Of a stretch of DNA of 64,000 nt, positions 43,567 to 55,100 are shown piece by piece. How positions within the stretch are numbered: the first letter of the stretch is position 1; every line of letters starts with the position of its first letter. This DNA comes from Euphorbia lathyris (taxonomy: Eukaryota > Streptophyta > Magnoliopsida > Malpighiales > Euphorbiaceae), in assembly GCF_963576675.1 (NCBI RefSeq), contig NC_088916.1, positions 22,419,501 to 22,483,500 of the forward strand, in the 5' to 3' direction. Made by a program: the position numbers and the translations under genes. The notes under the pieces are model-generated. The model was not told the origin of the DNA. It ran no database searches and worked only from the letters and a program-made list of their open reading frames with translations.

Positions 43567-44959
43567 GTTTCAACACGTGATATTTTGGAAATGACTTAAA
43601 AAAACAAGAAAACGTTTTATTTACATTAGAAACCTCTAAAAAATTAAGTTTAAATAAACAAATTAAATTCTCTTTTTTTGTGGTTTTACTTTCCCCTTTT
43701 CACTCAATTAACCTTTAACATTATCATAATCACAATAATAAACCAACTAAACCAAAATTCCCCAAGTAAAATCCTTTTGGAATATATACATATATACAAG
43801 AATAAAATAGAAATACATATATGTATAGTTTTATATAAAAATAGGGATATATCTATAGATGAAAATAAGTAAGAGGTATTATACAATATAACAAAGAAAG
43901 TGAAAAAGAATACTAAATATAATGTCTTTTTATTCTAATTCAAAACATGTAAAATTAATGAACCAAGTTCATAAATGGGAAGAATAACATTAAATATCTA
44001 AAATAGTTTTACCCAATGATAACCAACATAATTTAAAGGAGCCAAAAACTATATATATATATACACATATACTACTTTATAATATTAAATCCAAATGAAT
44101 TAAATTTCAACATGAAATAAATAACTATCTTGTACCTAATAAATAGTTATAAGACTTAAAAATAATTTTTATCAACATATTACATAATAATATACATATA
44201 TATATACAAGTAGAAATGTCAAAAAGTTGAGAAAGAAGGGTAAAAATGGTGATTTTCGGTTTCCATCAGATTACCGACGGAAAATCCGTCGCCAATCTGC
44301 TGTTAGTGACAGAAAAGGCAGAATTACAGCAGCACTCCAAAACTTTCCAGATTCGTTCAAAAGCTTTAAATTAAGTCTAATTCGATCGTTTTGGATCTCC
44401 GAACTACAAAAAAATGGATCATAGTCTATAACGGAGTTTCCTAAAACGACGTTTTTATTTTAAAACGTTATTCGGAAATATCTTTTCAAAACTTATAACT
44501 ACAACGTTTTTAATACCCGAAATACCTTTTAATCGGATCACGGTTCGTATTGGGATATTAAAACGAGGTTTTTTATTTTAAAACAAAACCGAATTTTTAT
44601 TTGACACGGGATAAAAATAAATAAATACGAAGAATTAAATAAAACGTGATAAATAAATGAATAACTAAATAAATAAAATTATAACATAAAAATAAATAAA
44701 GAAAATAAAATAAATGAAATAAATAAAACGAGTCTAGTCCTCGGATAATACCTCAAGATCGGTATCTGACAGTCGAAGCCGGTTGATTCCACGAGTCGTG
44801 ATTTTCCGGTTTTTTTTTGTGTTTTTTTAGTAAAAATTTAACTTTTGGGAAATTCGGAATTTTTGAGAAAAAAAATATTTTTCTCAAAAAAATCACTTTC
44901 TCTCTCTAAAAATGTCTAGAGTGAGAAAGGCTCCAAAAATCTCCCTCTCCTAAATGCAT

Positions 44960-44992
44960 GGGGATCCGTGCCTTATATAGGCATGGATCCCC
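44960..44992 (-). promoter_or_regulatory. LTR TATA box inside a 33-bp dyad
   Basis: The minus strand TATA box CTATATAAGG (44971-44980) sits at the centre of arms GGGGATCCGTGCC (44960-44972) and GGCATGGATCCCC (44980-44992). All pairs match except one G-T. Confidence 0.65.
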
Positions 44993-44994
44993 GG

Positions 44995-45325
44995 AAACTT
45001 TGGGCGACGCCCGGCTAAAGTTGGGCGTCGCCCAAAGTAGGTTGGGTGTCCATCTAACAAAAGTTGGGCATTCGCCCAACGCCCGTTGGGCGTTCACCCA
45101 ACGTCGTTGGGCGCACGCCTAGAAGCCGCCGGGCGTGCGCACTCAGCGGCCGTCGGGCGTGCGCCCCGCGCTATTGGGCGCGCGCGCCCAGCGGACGTCA
45201 AGCGTGCGCCCCGCACTGCCGGACGCGCGTCCAACTATCGTTGGACACGCGGCGGCTGCCGCTAGGCGTTCGCACCACGTTACTGAGCACTCGCGAGCCG
45301 TCCACTCAGCGATCGTGACTCCTAC
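44995..45325 (-). repeat. GC-rich array of about 22-bp palindromic units in U3
   Basis: About a dozen units of 21-23 bp, such as CGTTGGGCGTTCACCCAACG, each roughly self-complementary (GTTGGGCG...CGCCCAAC), stand just upstream of the TATA box. GC content contrasts sharply with the AT-rich rest of the LTR. Confidence 0.75.
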
Positions 45326-45438
45326 TGACCTCTCGTTTTTTTATTATACATTTTTTCTGCGTTAAAACTCCCGGAACCAACCGCTTCAACCGTCTTGTTT
45401 CAGGTTTTCGTCACAGGTCCTCCGACTCGGTGTCTACA

Positions 45439-45455
45439 GTTTCCCCTACTTTTCT
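45439..45455 (-). promoter_or_regulatory. Polypurine tract
   Basis: The minus strand reads AAAAGTAGGGGAAAC directly before the LTR start. It primes plus-strand DNA synthesis and fixes the element's orientation. Confidence 0.75.
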
Positions 45456-45649
45456 ATTTTGACAGTGATGTGTGTGTTTTGGAAAACGTTTTTTGCTAAC
45501 GCAACACATGCAATGTAAATATATTAAAGTAAAAGACACGTAAAGAGTGGGAGGAGAAATACCTGATCTCCATGTCGCAAGTTCCTTCTTCGTCTTCAAT
45601 CTTTACCTTGGCTGTCCTGTCATTGCCTTTGAATCAACTATCGACGGAC

Positions 45650-46238
45650 GCTCCTTCTAGGGACCCTAGTCTCTAAATCGACTGCATGTAAAATGGCTCA
45701 ATAGCAACCCTGGTCCATGACCGTGGATGAAATGGCTCAAAAGCAACCCTGGTCTCTAAATCGACCACAGGCAAAATGGCTCAAAAGCAACCCTGGTCTC
45801 TAAATCGACCGCAGGCAAAATGGCTCAGTAGCAACCCTGGTCCACGACCGCGGGTAAAATGGCTCAAAATCAACCCTGGTCTCTAAATCGACCGTAGGCA
45901 AAATGGCTCAAAAGCAACCCTGGTCCACGACCGCGGGTGAAATGGCTCAAAAGCAACCCTGGTCTCTAAATCGACCGCAGGCAAAATGGCTCAAAAGCAA
46001 CCCTGGTCCACGACCGCGGGTAAAATGGCTCAAAAGCAACCCTAGTCTCTAAATCGACCGCAGGCAAAATGGCTCAAAAGCAACCCTGGTCTCTAAATCG
46101 ACCGCAGGCAAAATGGCTCAATAGCAACCCTGTTCCACGACCGCGGGTAAAAATGGCTCAAAAGCAACCCTGGTCTCTAAATCGACCGTGGGTAAAAAGG
46201 CTCAATAGCAACCCTGGCCTCTAAATCGACCGCAGGTG
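45650..46238. repeat. Minisatellite of 13 units in two lengths (39 and 44 bp)
   Basis: All units start CTCAAAAGCAACCCTGGTC. The long type continues TCTAAATCGACCGCAGGCA, the short type CACGACCGCGGGTA. The order along the plus strand is S L L S L S L S L L S L L (last one partial). Confidence 0.93.
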
Positions 46239-46945
46239 TGTAGTGATGCATATAGATGGGTGAATGTAGCCTAGTTTATGGATGCGTGTAACCACCTATG
46301 TGTGTGTGTGTGCAGGTGACCGTGCGTGCGTTTGAATGTGCATAAGTGAGGCCTGTGCGTTTCGCTTTATGCGGATGTATGGACATGTGTGTATGCAAAC
46401 TATGTATGTGTGGATGAGATGGTCGAATGGATTCCCTTTTCATAGGCTGGAGGATTTCGGTAGCTTTAGATCGAGAAATGATGCTTCAGGCCATCCTCAA
46501 AGTGTGCAAGGATGAGGGTGAGGATAAGTTTGAAACCAAGGGTTGTAAGGATGAGGATTTGGTTTTGATGATCTTATGTCAAGGGGAGGTATGTAGTGAT
46601 GCATATAGATGGGCGGATGTAGCCTAATCTATGGATGCATGCAAACACTTATATATGCGTATGCAGGTGACCGTGCGTGTTTTTGAATGTGCATACGTGT
46701 GGCCTATGTGTTTTGATTTATATGGATGTATGGACATGTGGGAATGCAAACTATGTACATGTGGATGAGATGCTCGGATGGATTCCTTTTTCATAGGCTT
46801 GGAGGATTTTTTGTAGCTTCAGATCGAGAAATGATGTTTCGGGCCGTCCCCAAGGAGTGCGAGGATGAGGGCGAGGTTAAGTTTGAAACCAAGGGTTGTA
46901 AGGATGAGGATTTGGTCTTGATAAGCTCGTGTCAAAGGGGCTCTC
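46237..46945. repeat. Tandem duplication of a 353-bp unit
   Basis: Two copies start TAGTGATGCATATAGATGGG at 46241 and 46594 and align nearly throughout. The first copy starts where the minisatellite ends. Confidence 0.85.
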
Positions 46946-48886
46946 GCTTTTAACCAGAGTTTGACGTATTCATTTTTTCCCTAATTTTTGCCTGAGCTGC
47001 CCTTTTCGGGTTTTCAACTCAACGGGATCTCTCCGATATTCTCTATCTCTCCTTTTGCATGAACTACCCCTAGGGGTTTTCAATTCATCTTTTCTATATC
47101 TCACTGATTTTCTCTATCTCTCCTTTTGCTTGGATCGCCTCTTTTGAGGTTTTCAATCCAACCTTTTTGTTCAATTTTTCTTCTCTTTTTCTTTCTTTCT
47201 TGATTGTGAATGATACCGGATAGCACAGGGGGTTTATATCCACGGGCCATTTCTATGCTAATCATTTGACGATGAGTTCATGCCCGATGCCTTCGTTAAT
47301 GGAGAAGCTTCTGGAGTGAGATGGACGTTGATCTGATTGTAGGGTCGTGCCCCCGATTAAAGTTACCGTCTTGGTGTAGGTTAGAAGTTGATGCGGGCGT
47401 ATGCCCCTGCCAACTCGAGGTGAGATTTCATGTGCGCCAAACTAGGGATACTGCCGTTGGGAGTAGCTATGGAGGAGAGACGCTATGGTCGAAATTTGAC
47501 CCTTGAGAGGACCACATAGGAGCAGAGGAACCAGACTTCATGGAGCATGAGAGAGAGGAATAGTCTTTTTCTTTTTTTTTAGTTTTTTTTATAGATTTTG
47601 GATCGGTTTATGGGTGTTGGGGTGATTTCAGTTGAGATGGGGTGTCTATTGATGCGGGTGTTTTCATTACAAATGCAACCATCTAGCTTAAATAAAGCAC
47701 CTGGCAAAGATACATTGAATTGTTTACTGCTCAGTTTATTAACCACTGTCACCAAAGCATGCCCTTTCGGGTTTTCACACTTCAGTTATTTTAACTCTCT
47801 TCTTTTACCCCGGAATTTTCAAATAAGCACCCCGTGGGGTTTTCACTTATTGGGGTGTCCCTTATTGTTGCATAGGCCGCCCTTTACGGATTTTCAACCT
47901 ATCGGGATTTTCTTTCTTTCTTTTTTTTTTAATTTTCATGAGAAGGATTCCTCGGTTCCCTCGAGATTGATTAAAGTTCTGAACTTTGTCACCGCCTTCG
48001 GCTTCACTTGACTACGCATTTGATCTTTCTTCATTACAGTGAGCTTCTCTCATACATTTGATTACACATTTGTTGGACAATGTCAACCGCTCTTGCCACC
48101 TTGACGCCTCTTGGCTGATCACGTCAGCTTTTGATTTATTATCTTTTACTTCCGATTGACTTGACTTTGCCCCTGGGCCTTTTTAGCATCATTTTTTCTT
48201 TTTTTTTTCTTCCCTTGTTTAACTTTGAGTCATCATAGGTCTAAACCCTTTCATTGATCCTGGAACAAAATACTTTATCGCTGATAGGTTAGTTGCCCCT
48301 GCCTCGTTCTGAATGGCGCACTCCTGTACTTGTGTCCCCCTTTGGAGGGGAGAAATTTTTGTCGGTGCCTCAGTGTAAGTATGGCTCTGAGGGCTTGTTG
48401 CTTGCTTCATATTTTCTTTTCTTTTTCTCTCTTTTGGACTTTGTTGATTGTCGCTCAATCTTCTTTCTGGCAAAAGCCGGTGAGAACCCTTCGTTTGATG
48501 GGTCTACGCCCGACTTATCATCGTAGAGTCAGGGAATCGCTTCTCATGATTTATTTTGCTTTTTTTTTACTCTCTTAATTTTCTCTCTTCAGTGGTTAAG
48601 TACTGAGCAATAAGTATATTCTAAAGCTTACGTCCGTGCCATGATAGAAGCGGGAATATCTCAATTGAGTAGATATCAAATGTAAGTACGTATGTTTAGG
48701 ATAAATTTGCGGAAACGAAATTTCATTGAATTCGAAAGGAGGTTAATAACATCTCGTGGAATAGAAGATAAAATAAAAGACAAGGATAAAGACTATAAGT
48801 GCACTCCTCTCTCTCATGCTACTTCAAGAAGCTTCAGATTCTCCCACTTCATAAGTGTCCTCAATCTCGGGAACTTCTTCTTTAGA
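46946..48886 (-). other. Non-coding region of the gypsy element with recurrent small hairpins
   Basis: No coding sequence is supported. Six hairpin motifs followed by TTTTCA lie at about 47000-47018, 47067-47083, 47138-47156, 47762-47777, 47830-47845 and 47878-47895; other GC dyads near 48170 and 48336 lack this tail. Pyrimidine-rich runs separate them. Confidence 0.6.
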
Positions 48887-49657
48887 TTATCCTGATCCAT
48901 TGTAGACTTCGCCATTCAAGGAACAAGTCAAAGGCTTCATCTGTTGAGAAGGATCTGGATCACTTATCTTTCCAGCCTCGATAAGATCTTGGATTTCATG
49001 CTTCAACCTCATGCAAATGCTTGTTTCATGACCATATTTCTGGTGGAAGTGGCAGTAGCCCCTGCGTTTGACTAATTCAGTGGTTTGACCTCTCGTGGCT
49101 GGTAGAGGGTGAAGTATGTCATGCATTCGTAGACCCTCCAACACTTCAAATAAGGGTTGAGTGAAAGTGGAGAATTCCCTTCCCTCCCTTCTATACTGAG
49201 TGGGCGATGGAGGGCGAACCACCCTGGTAATCTCAAGTCCCCGATGGTATGGATCTTGTTGTGTTCGTGAAACATGGTGTGAGACTACCCTTGGTGGAGT
49301 GAATGTTTGTGGATTAACTTGTGACGCAAGCTGGAACATAGGTTTTTCCACAGCAGCTTTCGGGATCTCCGCTACCAGTGACTCGCTCAGGACCTCCCTG
49401 ACCAACCTTTTCAGCTCTATCTTGAATTCATCTGAAGTAAGGATATCGGGAAGAACTCGCTCGATTTCTGCTCTGAGATTGAAATCTCCTACCATTTCTT
49501 GGGAATTTTCAACCCCCTCATGCTTAGTATCCTCCGGATCATTAAGAGCACGTTTGGACTCATCAGAAAAGATGTATTTGGCTAAAGCCCCTTGCACACG
49601 GCTCTCAAGATTGTGGTTTGAATTGCTGGACTGGGCCATGAGTTGGGTTTCTAACAA
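48887..49657 (-). pseudogene. Gag remnant of a Tat/Ogre-type gypsy element
   Basis: The minus-strand frame of 256 codons starts MLETQLMAQSSNSNHNLESR and ends EVYNGSG. It has an acidic, helical N-terminal half, a Pro/Arg linker, and a C-terminal motif YCHFHQKYGHETSICMRLKH, close to the Cys/His box that ends Tat-lineage gag, followed by EIQDLIEAGKI. The central gag core of the usual length is absent; the protein is about half size. No protease follows downstream. Confidence 0.7.
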
Positions 49658-49740
49658 GGAAAGAGAAAGGATCGGTGAGTGGAGCTTTTTAGGTATTATG
49701 AATTTTGATGATGCAATGCACGTGCGATGCGAATGCTAAA

Positions 49741-50029
49741 GCTATCTACTTGTGCCTCCTATAGATGGATGTATGATTTATGCATGATTCGTGGTCTGCG
49801 CTTTATTTCTTACAACATAAACACGATTTGACTGGAGCTAAACCCTTTTTTTTCTTTTTCCTTTTTTACCAGAGTCGTCAGTAGCACTTCGGTCGTCTGT
49901 GCTAACTTACCTGTTTGGAAGTGCGAATGCCTGAAACCATTTCAACTGTTATGCACACATTAGTATGAACCCTATGAGTTTACCTCGTAATGTTTCGCAA
50001 GCTGTATAATGTTAGATGACGCTCGACAC
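49741..50029. other. Leader-like sequence right of the gag remnant
   Basis: Nothing coding. A PBS-like word (TGACGACTCTGGTA on the minus strand, 49870-49883) might mark the old 5' LTR edge, but no LTR match follows. Confidence 0.3.
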
Positions 50030-52700
50030 GACTGGGACTTGTGAGATTGAGACGACCCTCTTAATGAGTAAAATTCCCTAGGACGCTAGGTAGATGAGAG
50101 TGTACCCCGATGATATCCGTGACGTGTAGATACATTCGAGGGGTAGCGACATGAGTGGGGGGAATGACATACTTGGTACATCGACATGACTCACGATCTA
50201 AAAAAAATAACATAAGCTACTATGTATGAGGTGTATGTTAGGGATTGTCATCATCGGTTGTAATGACGCACTTTGAAGATATGGGGCGTTACACGGGCTG
50301 ATGTGACGCTCATGGTATGTCCGAGACCTAAACAGACCATGATGGAGACGTGCGGGGCATGTGTCCATAGTTTACCTGGTAACGATACTGATAGCAGGGA
50401 TCCGCCTTTCTGGGAAACACAGGTTTCTTGAAACAAGCCGACATAGAGGGTGTGTCCTAAACTAGAAGCAAGCGGGACGAGACCACCACATATAGGGCAT
50501 GGGTCAATGGTTAGTTTAAACCCAAGATACAAATACGTAGACGTACCAATGGAACCTTGGCGTGCCATGCAGAAAGTGGTAACACACCGGGTGTGCCCCA
50601 AACAGGTTAAGGCATAAAGAAGACGCGAATGACATACGTGATGTGCGCCAATTGTCAGCTTCTCTAGGAAAGCAACTATTACAATGATGGGTATTATCTG
50701 ACGGGATAACGAATATGGAATTCTCGATACTCGAGGTCCGAATAGGATGCACACGTCAACATACGAGGTATGTGCCAATTATTAACTCCTACTTGGCTCA
50801 CTAGTGCCTGGGCAGAGTGGTTTGAAACATGGTGCATTTAGGAAGTACGGTGACGTACGTGGTATGCCTTAGAGGTAGCCAAACGGCATGATGGGAGTCC
50901 CACTTGATGTGCCCTCACGATTGACTTATACGCAACTCACGAACGATGTGATGGCTTGATTTTGGGATTTCGACCATCGTGGGGGAATTCCAACATGCTA
51001 GGTACGAGACACGAATAGGGTACGCATACGACACACGTATTATCTGACCAACTTTGGGTATAGATGAAGCACAGAGATGACTCAAGAGGTACCTTCTAAC
51101 AACATTGGAAGCGTCAGCTAGACACGATACCGACACGCAGGGTGCGGTTCAAGGATTAACTTAAGCTAGAGACCCAAATACCTCGATGAATTTGCGGACA
51201 TCGGTGCGTCTGGTAGAATGAGAGGTGTCCTAATCCGATCGAGGTATCAACGAGATGGAAACGATGACTTACCTGGTACGTGTCGAAGGTCAATTTGTTT
51301 CATAGCGCAAACCCGACGACGATATGTTTTATGAGAATCCCTAAAGATCTTATGTGGATATTTACGACGTATTGGGTCCATCACCGATATTTGAGATACC
51401 AGCAATGACACAAAGGGTAGACATCCATAGTTCGACTGGAACCTATTACTATAAAAAACTCGAGGAGCAACGAGGGCGCAAACCAAGACCTTCGAGGTAA
51501 GTGCCAAATGTTGGACTTAGCCGCGGTACAAACAACTTGATACTACTGATACGAGCAAGACCCAAATAGCGATACATAGGGCATATGTCTCAGACTCGTA
51601 AGTAAGGAAATTCGGAGTTTGGGGCGCATAGACAATAATACCAATGATGTAGGGGGAGCGTGTCGAGGTTTTGACAATATAAACAAACCAATGTTTGAGG
51701 CGTACTCAAGATATGAGTGACAATTTATAGGGCGTACGTCAAGAGTTTGATAGGAACCTCCCGACATGAATGACTCAGTGTGTCAAGGTATGAGCGGGAT
51801 GCTCGAGACGGCCCATAGGGTACATGCCTAAGGGTATGACTTGGATTCGATGACATGAATCACTCTATATGACAGGTACGTGCCAAAAGTTCAACTTGAA
51901 CTTGTCGATACAAATGACTCGACATTGAAGATGTAAGCAAGATGCACGTGAGGACATATATGAACTTGCCCCAGATTCGACTTGAACTCAATGACATGAG
52001 TGACTCGATATTTGATATGCGAACCGGACGTACCGAACCGCGTATGGGGGTGTGTGCCACAAGCTTAACCCTGACTGGATGGTATAAACGACTCAGTCCT
52101 TGACATGTGAGTAAGGTGCGAGGGATGACATACGGAACGCGCGTCAAAGGTCGGTCCAGAATTGGATAGCCTAATGACATATTCGTGGACTGCAAATATT
52201 GCCTATGACAAGGCGACATGTGGGGCACGTTTTGACAAGGCCCATCGTGTGACCAAAGCGCAAGCGGTGACATACGGGATATGCACCGAAAGCTGATACG
52301 TGCTTGAAGCACTAGTGTCACATGTTTTGGAATACTGACGTGTTACGATATACGGTGACACACCTGGTACATCTCATATCGATTTGGCTATTTTGAAGAT
52401 GCGACGGGGTGTCTCAAGAAGACCAAGGATGCGCGGGTTACCCTAGTACAATGACATGTCGACATACAAGGTACGGCCGAGAGTACCAATGGGGCATGAA
52501 GATGACCTACTAGCCAAGAGGTTAGTACAATGATGCATAGATTCATTAGATGTGATGAGGCGACATATAAGGCGCCAGTTAAAGCGCGGATGTGACGCCA
52601 TGACTTCGTGTGAAGCGTGCGTCAGAGGGTCAACGTGAACCTGGGGTCCGGACAGTGGGATGATGTAAATACGAGGGGACACTATGACGACCCACATGGC
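50030..52700. repeat. Degenerate satellite-like tract, left half
   Basis: Words of the form GACATACGNGGTACGTGCC recur throughout. In the clearest part the anchor recurs at 51881, 51967, 52055 and 52142, giving a period of 86-88 bp, with GATGACATGAATGACTC-like sequence in each unit. The many 60-175-codon minus-strand ORFs here come from the repeat and are not genes. Confidence 0.6.
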
Positions 52701-52705
52701 GCACC

Positions 52706-54404
52706 TGTTAGGGATTATAGCCAGTTAATCAACTGTAGCGCAGCGGAATTGCGGTTCAAAATTTATTTCTAATCCCTTTAGTTTGATCTTTGTCCGTTAA
52801 CCATTGATTGAATAAAACTTTTGATCCGTTTAGGGATATAAACATACCCGGACTGTCTCTTCTAGAGACGGCTGAAGAATCCACAAGGTAGTAAGATCTC
52901 CGTAGTCAGGTGCACGAACAGCTATTGAGCTAAAACCGGTGCTAGCCGAAGAACGAACAAAGAACTGGAGAGAAAAAGAACTTTTCCAAAATCCCACTAT
53001 ATAAATCTAAGTGGTTTCTACGAAAATCAGTTTTGATTTTCTACCTCAATTTTGGTGATGGCCGAATACATACATGTATGTAGCATATGGTGGCCGAATT
53101 TCAATAGTAGTTCAATTAGGGTTTTAGTGTTTTAATTTATATATATAGTGTATTCCTAAACCTAATTGGTTTAGGGTTAATTGGTTAATTACAAAACTAA
53201 TCAAATCCTAATCTAATTACATAAATAAATACCTATAATATTTATTCTATGCAATTAATTATGATTAGATTAAATCTAATTACCCCAATTAAACAAACAA
53301 CACTAATTAATAAATTAACGTATTAGTTTAATTAATTATTCACCGAATGCAATTTCATTAATTTACAAATTAATTAATTACATCGCGAAAACTAATTAAT
53401 CAAATAAATACTCAACACGTAAGACCATTAATTAATTACCTTGATACATAGTATCAATTAATCAATTAGTTAACCACCAATTAATTACCTTGACATTTTA
53501 CTGTCAACCAATTAATTAATTCTATCTCTCCAATGTACCGTTCTATAAGTTCTAACTCAGATGTTCGATGTGCACGATCCTATGGGACTGTCCTTAGCTA
53601 GCAGTGAGCTTATGGCTCACAGACCGTAAGTGGGTTCTAGCAAACCATTACTGCCCCTAACTAAGACAGAGTTTCAGCAGTCTAAAGATGCAGAGACCCT
53701 GTAGTTATCTCTTAACGTCTTTTACCATTTGATATCGATATTATAAACTAGAGGCATGGCGGCTGTCATCCTCTCTGATGTTTATGATATTTCTTGATCT
53801 TAAGTAGATTAATGAATCAGATAAGTAAACTACTTATCAGGGTGTGACCACACACTTATCAATCTCACTTATCAAGTGGCCTGTGATATCATCTCACTGT
53901 TATGTGAGTGGTAATTCCATCACTTCACTATCAATACTAATGTGTTCACCTGCTCACCCAATCATACCCGTATTTGGCATCCTGTTACAGACCTGTTAGG
54001 CATATGTCAAAGTGAACCGGATCCCACATCGATATTATAATGAAATCTGGTCTGAAGACAGTTAGAGACCTACTTAAGAAAACTAATGACACAACCACCA
54101 TGTAGTTTTCTCGAGCGGATCGATCCAGTCACATGTATACAACATGTACCCATATTCACAACTGACTTATCAAGTGCTATGGCTAGTATCAATTACTACC
54201 ATATAGTCGTCGAATATACAAGTCTGTGGTCCTAATCATTCCCATGATAGAATAGACTTGGGATATGGTTTTACGATTATCAATCAATGGATTCTCTATT
54301 CATATTATAGCACAAGATATAAATGAACTAGATTAATGCCTTTATTAATGTGACACAAATACATTTTATAAGAACCAATGCCTATGAACTAGGGCACACC
54401 AACA
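52706..54404 (-). repeat. 3' LTR of the young copia element
   Basis: Starts TGTTAGGGATTATAGCC (plus strand), ends CACACCAACA. A TATA-like CTATATATATAA (minus strand) lies at 53137-53148. Confidence 0.95.
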
Positions 54405-54415
54405 GTCTCCCACTT
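54405..54415 (-). promoter_or_regulatory. Polypurine tract
   Basis: The minus strand reads AAGTGGGAGAC-like purines directly in front of the 3' LTR. Confidence 0.7.
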
Positions 54416-55100
54416 GAACTAGTTCCAAGCAGGTATTGCCCTAAACACTATAGATCTAGTACTACCAAGTGCCTTGGTAAACTGATCAGCAACATTGTTC
54501 TCAGTGTCAACCCTCCACAATGTAATATCACCGGGTAAGGTGTTACCATCTAAGTATGCATTTGGATCTCTTGTGTGACATGGGCTCCGGTGCTTGTGCT
54601 ATGGCCCTATTATCGTCACAGGAAAAACATCAACTGATCTTAGGAGAGTTTGACCTACTCCTAAATCAGTTATGAACTTCTTGATCCAAACTGCTTCCTC
54701 TGCATATCACATGCAATGATGTACTTAGCTTCCATCATAGAATCGGCAATGGTTGGCTACTTTAAGGATCTCCAACTAATGGCATCGCCATTCAGGAGAA
54801 ATCCATAACCAGTATGTGACTGGTTATCATCCTTAAAACCTTGGTTAGTGTAACCTGATACTGCCATTACTCTTGCCCACCAAAAACTAAAAAGAAATCC
54901 TTGGTACGCTTAAGGTACTTTAGGATAGCCTTAACTGCCTTCCAGTGCTCCTCGCCGGGATCTGACTGGTACCGGCTAGTCATGCTAAGTGCAAATGCAA
55001 CATCTGGCCTTGTACATAACATAGAGTACATGATAGATCCTATAGCTGACGCATATGGGACCTTTTCATGTTCTCTCTGTCCTGCTTTGTCTGAGGACAA
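54416..55100 (-). pseudogene. RNase H end of the young copia element, heavily decayed
   Basis: 55100-54867 is open and encodes the RT-RNase H connection (VPYASAIGSIMYSMLCTRPD, SDPGEEHWKAVKAILKYLK). Beyond 54867 only pieces in changing frames remain, for example SHTGYGFLLNGDAISWRS, SMMEAKYIIA and CDDNRAIAQ. Confidence 0.8.

Larger units (their letters stand above)
42575..45438 (-). repeat. 3' LTR of the gypsy element, 2864 bp
   Basis: On the minus strand it begins TGTAGACACCGAGTCGG and ends GGGATGTTACA, giving TGTA...TACA ends. A polypurine tract (AAAAGTAGGGGAAAC, minus strand) lies immediately in front. The possible target duplication on the left is GAATA (42570-42574). TATA box at 44971-44980, about 460 bp into the LTR, so U3 is short and R-U5 very long. 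Confidence 0.72.
42575..49900 (-). mobile_element. Ty3/gypsy element of the Tat/Ogre type, without pol
   Basis: Read on the minus strand: gag remnant (49657-48887), about 3.4 kb of non-coding DNA with tandem repeats, polypurine tract (45455-45439), then the 3' LTR (45438-42575). The long LTR, the Tat-like gag and the repeat-rich 3' region fit the Tat/Ogre lineage. No protease, RT, RNase H or integrase is seen. The 5' LTR is not recognised in this window, so the right boundary is uncertain. Confidence 0.7.

Noticed and set aside
45064..45365. Arg/Ala/Pro-rich ORFs
   Set aside because: They are translations of the GC-rich palindromic array in the LTR.
45650..46238. Regular repeats with alternating segments, CRISPR-like at first sight
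   Set aside because: The segments between shared halves are of just two types and not unique spacers, and the context is a plant retrotransposon.
49870..49883. PBS-like word for the gypsy element
   Set aside because: No sequence matching the 3' LTR follows on its right side, so a 5' LTR cannot be supported.
50251..52697. Series of minus-strand ORFs with similar wording
   Set aside because: Similarity comes from the underlying degenerate tandem repeat; no start context, domain or codon signal.
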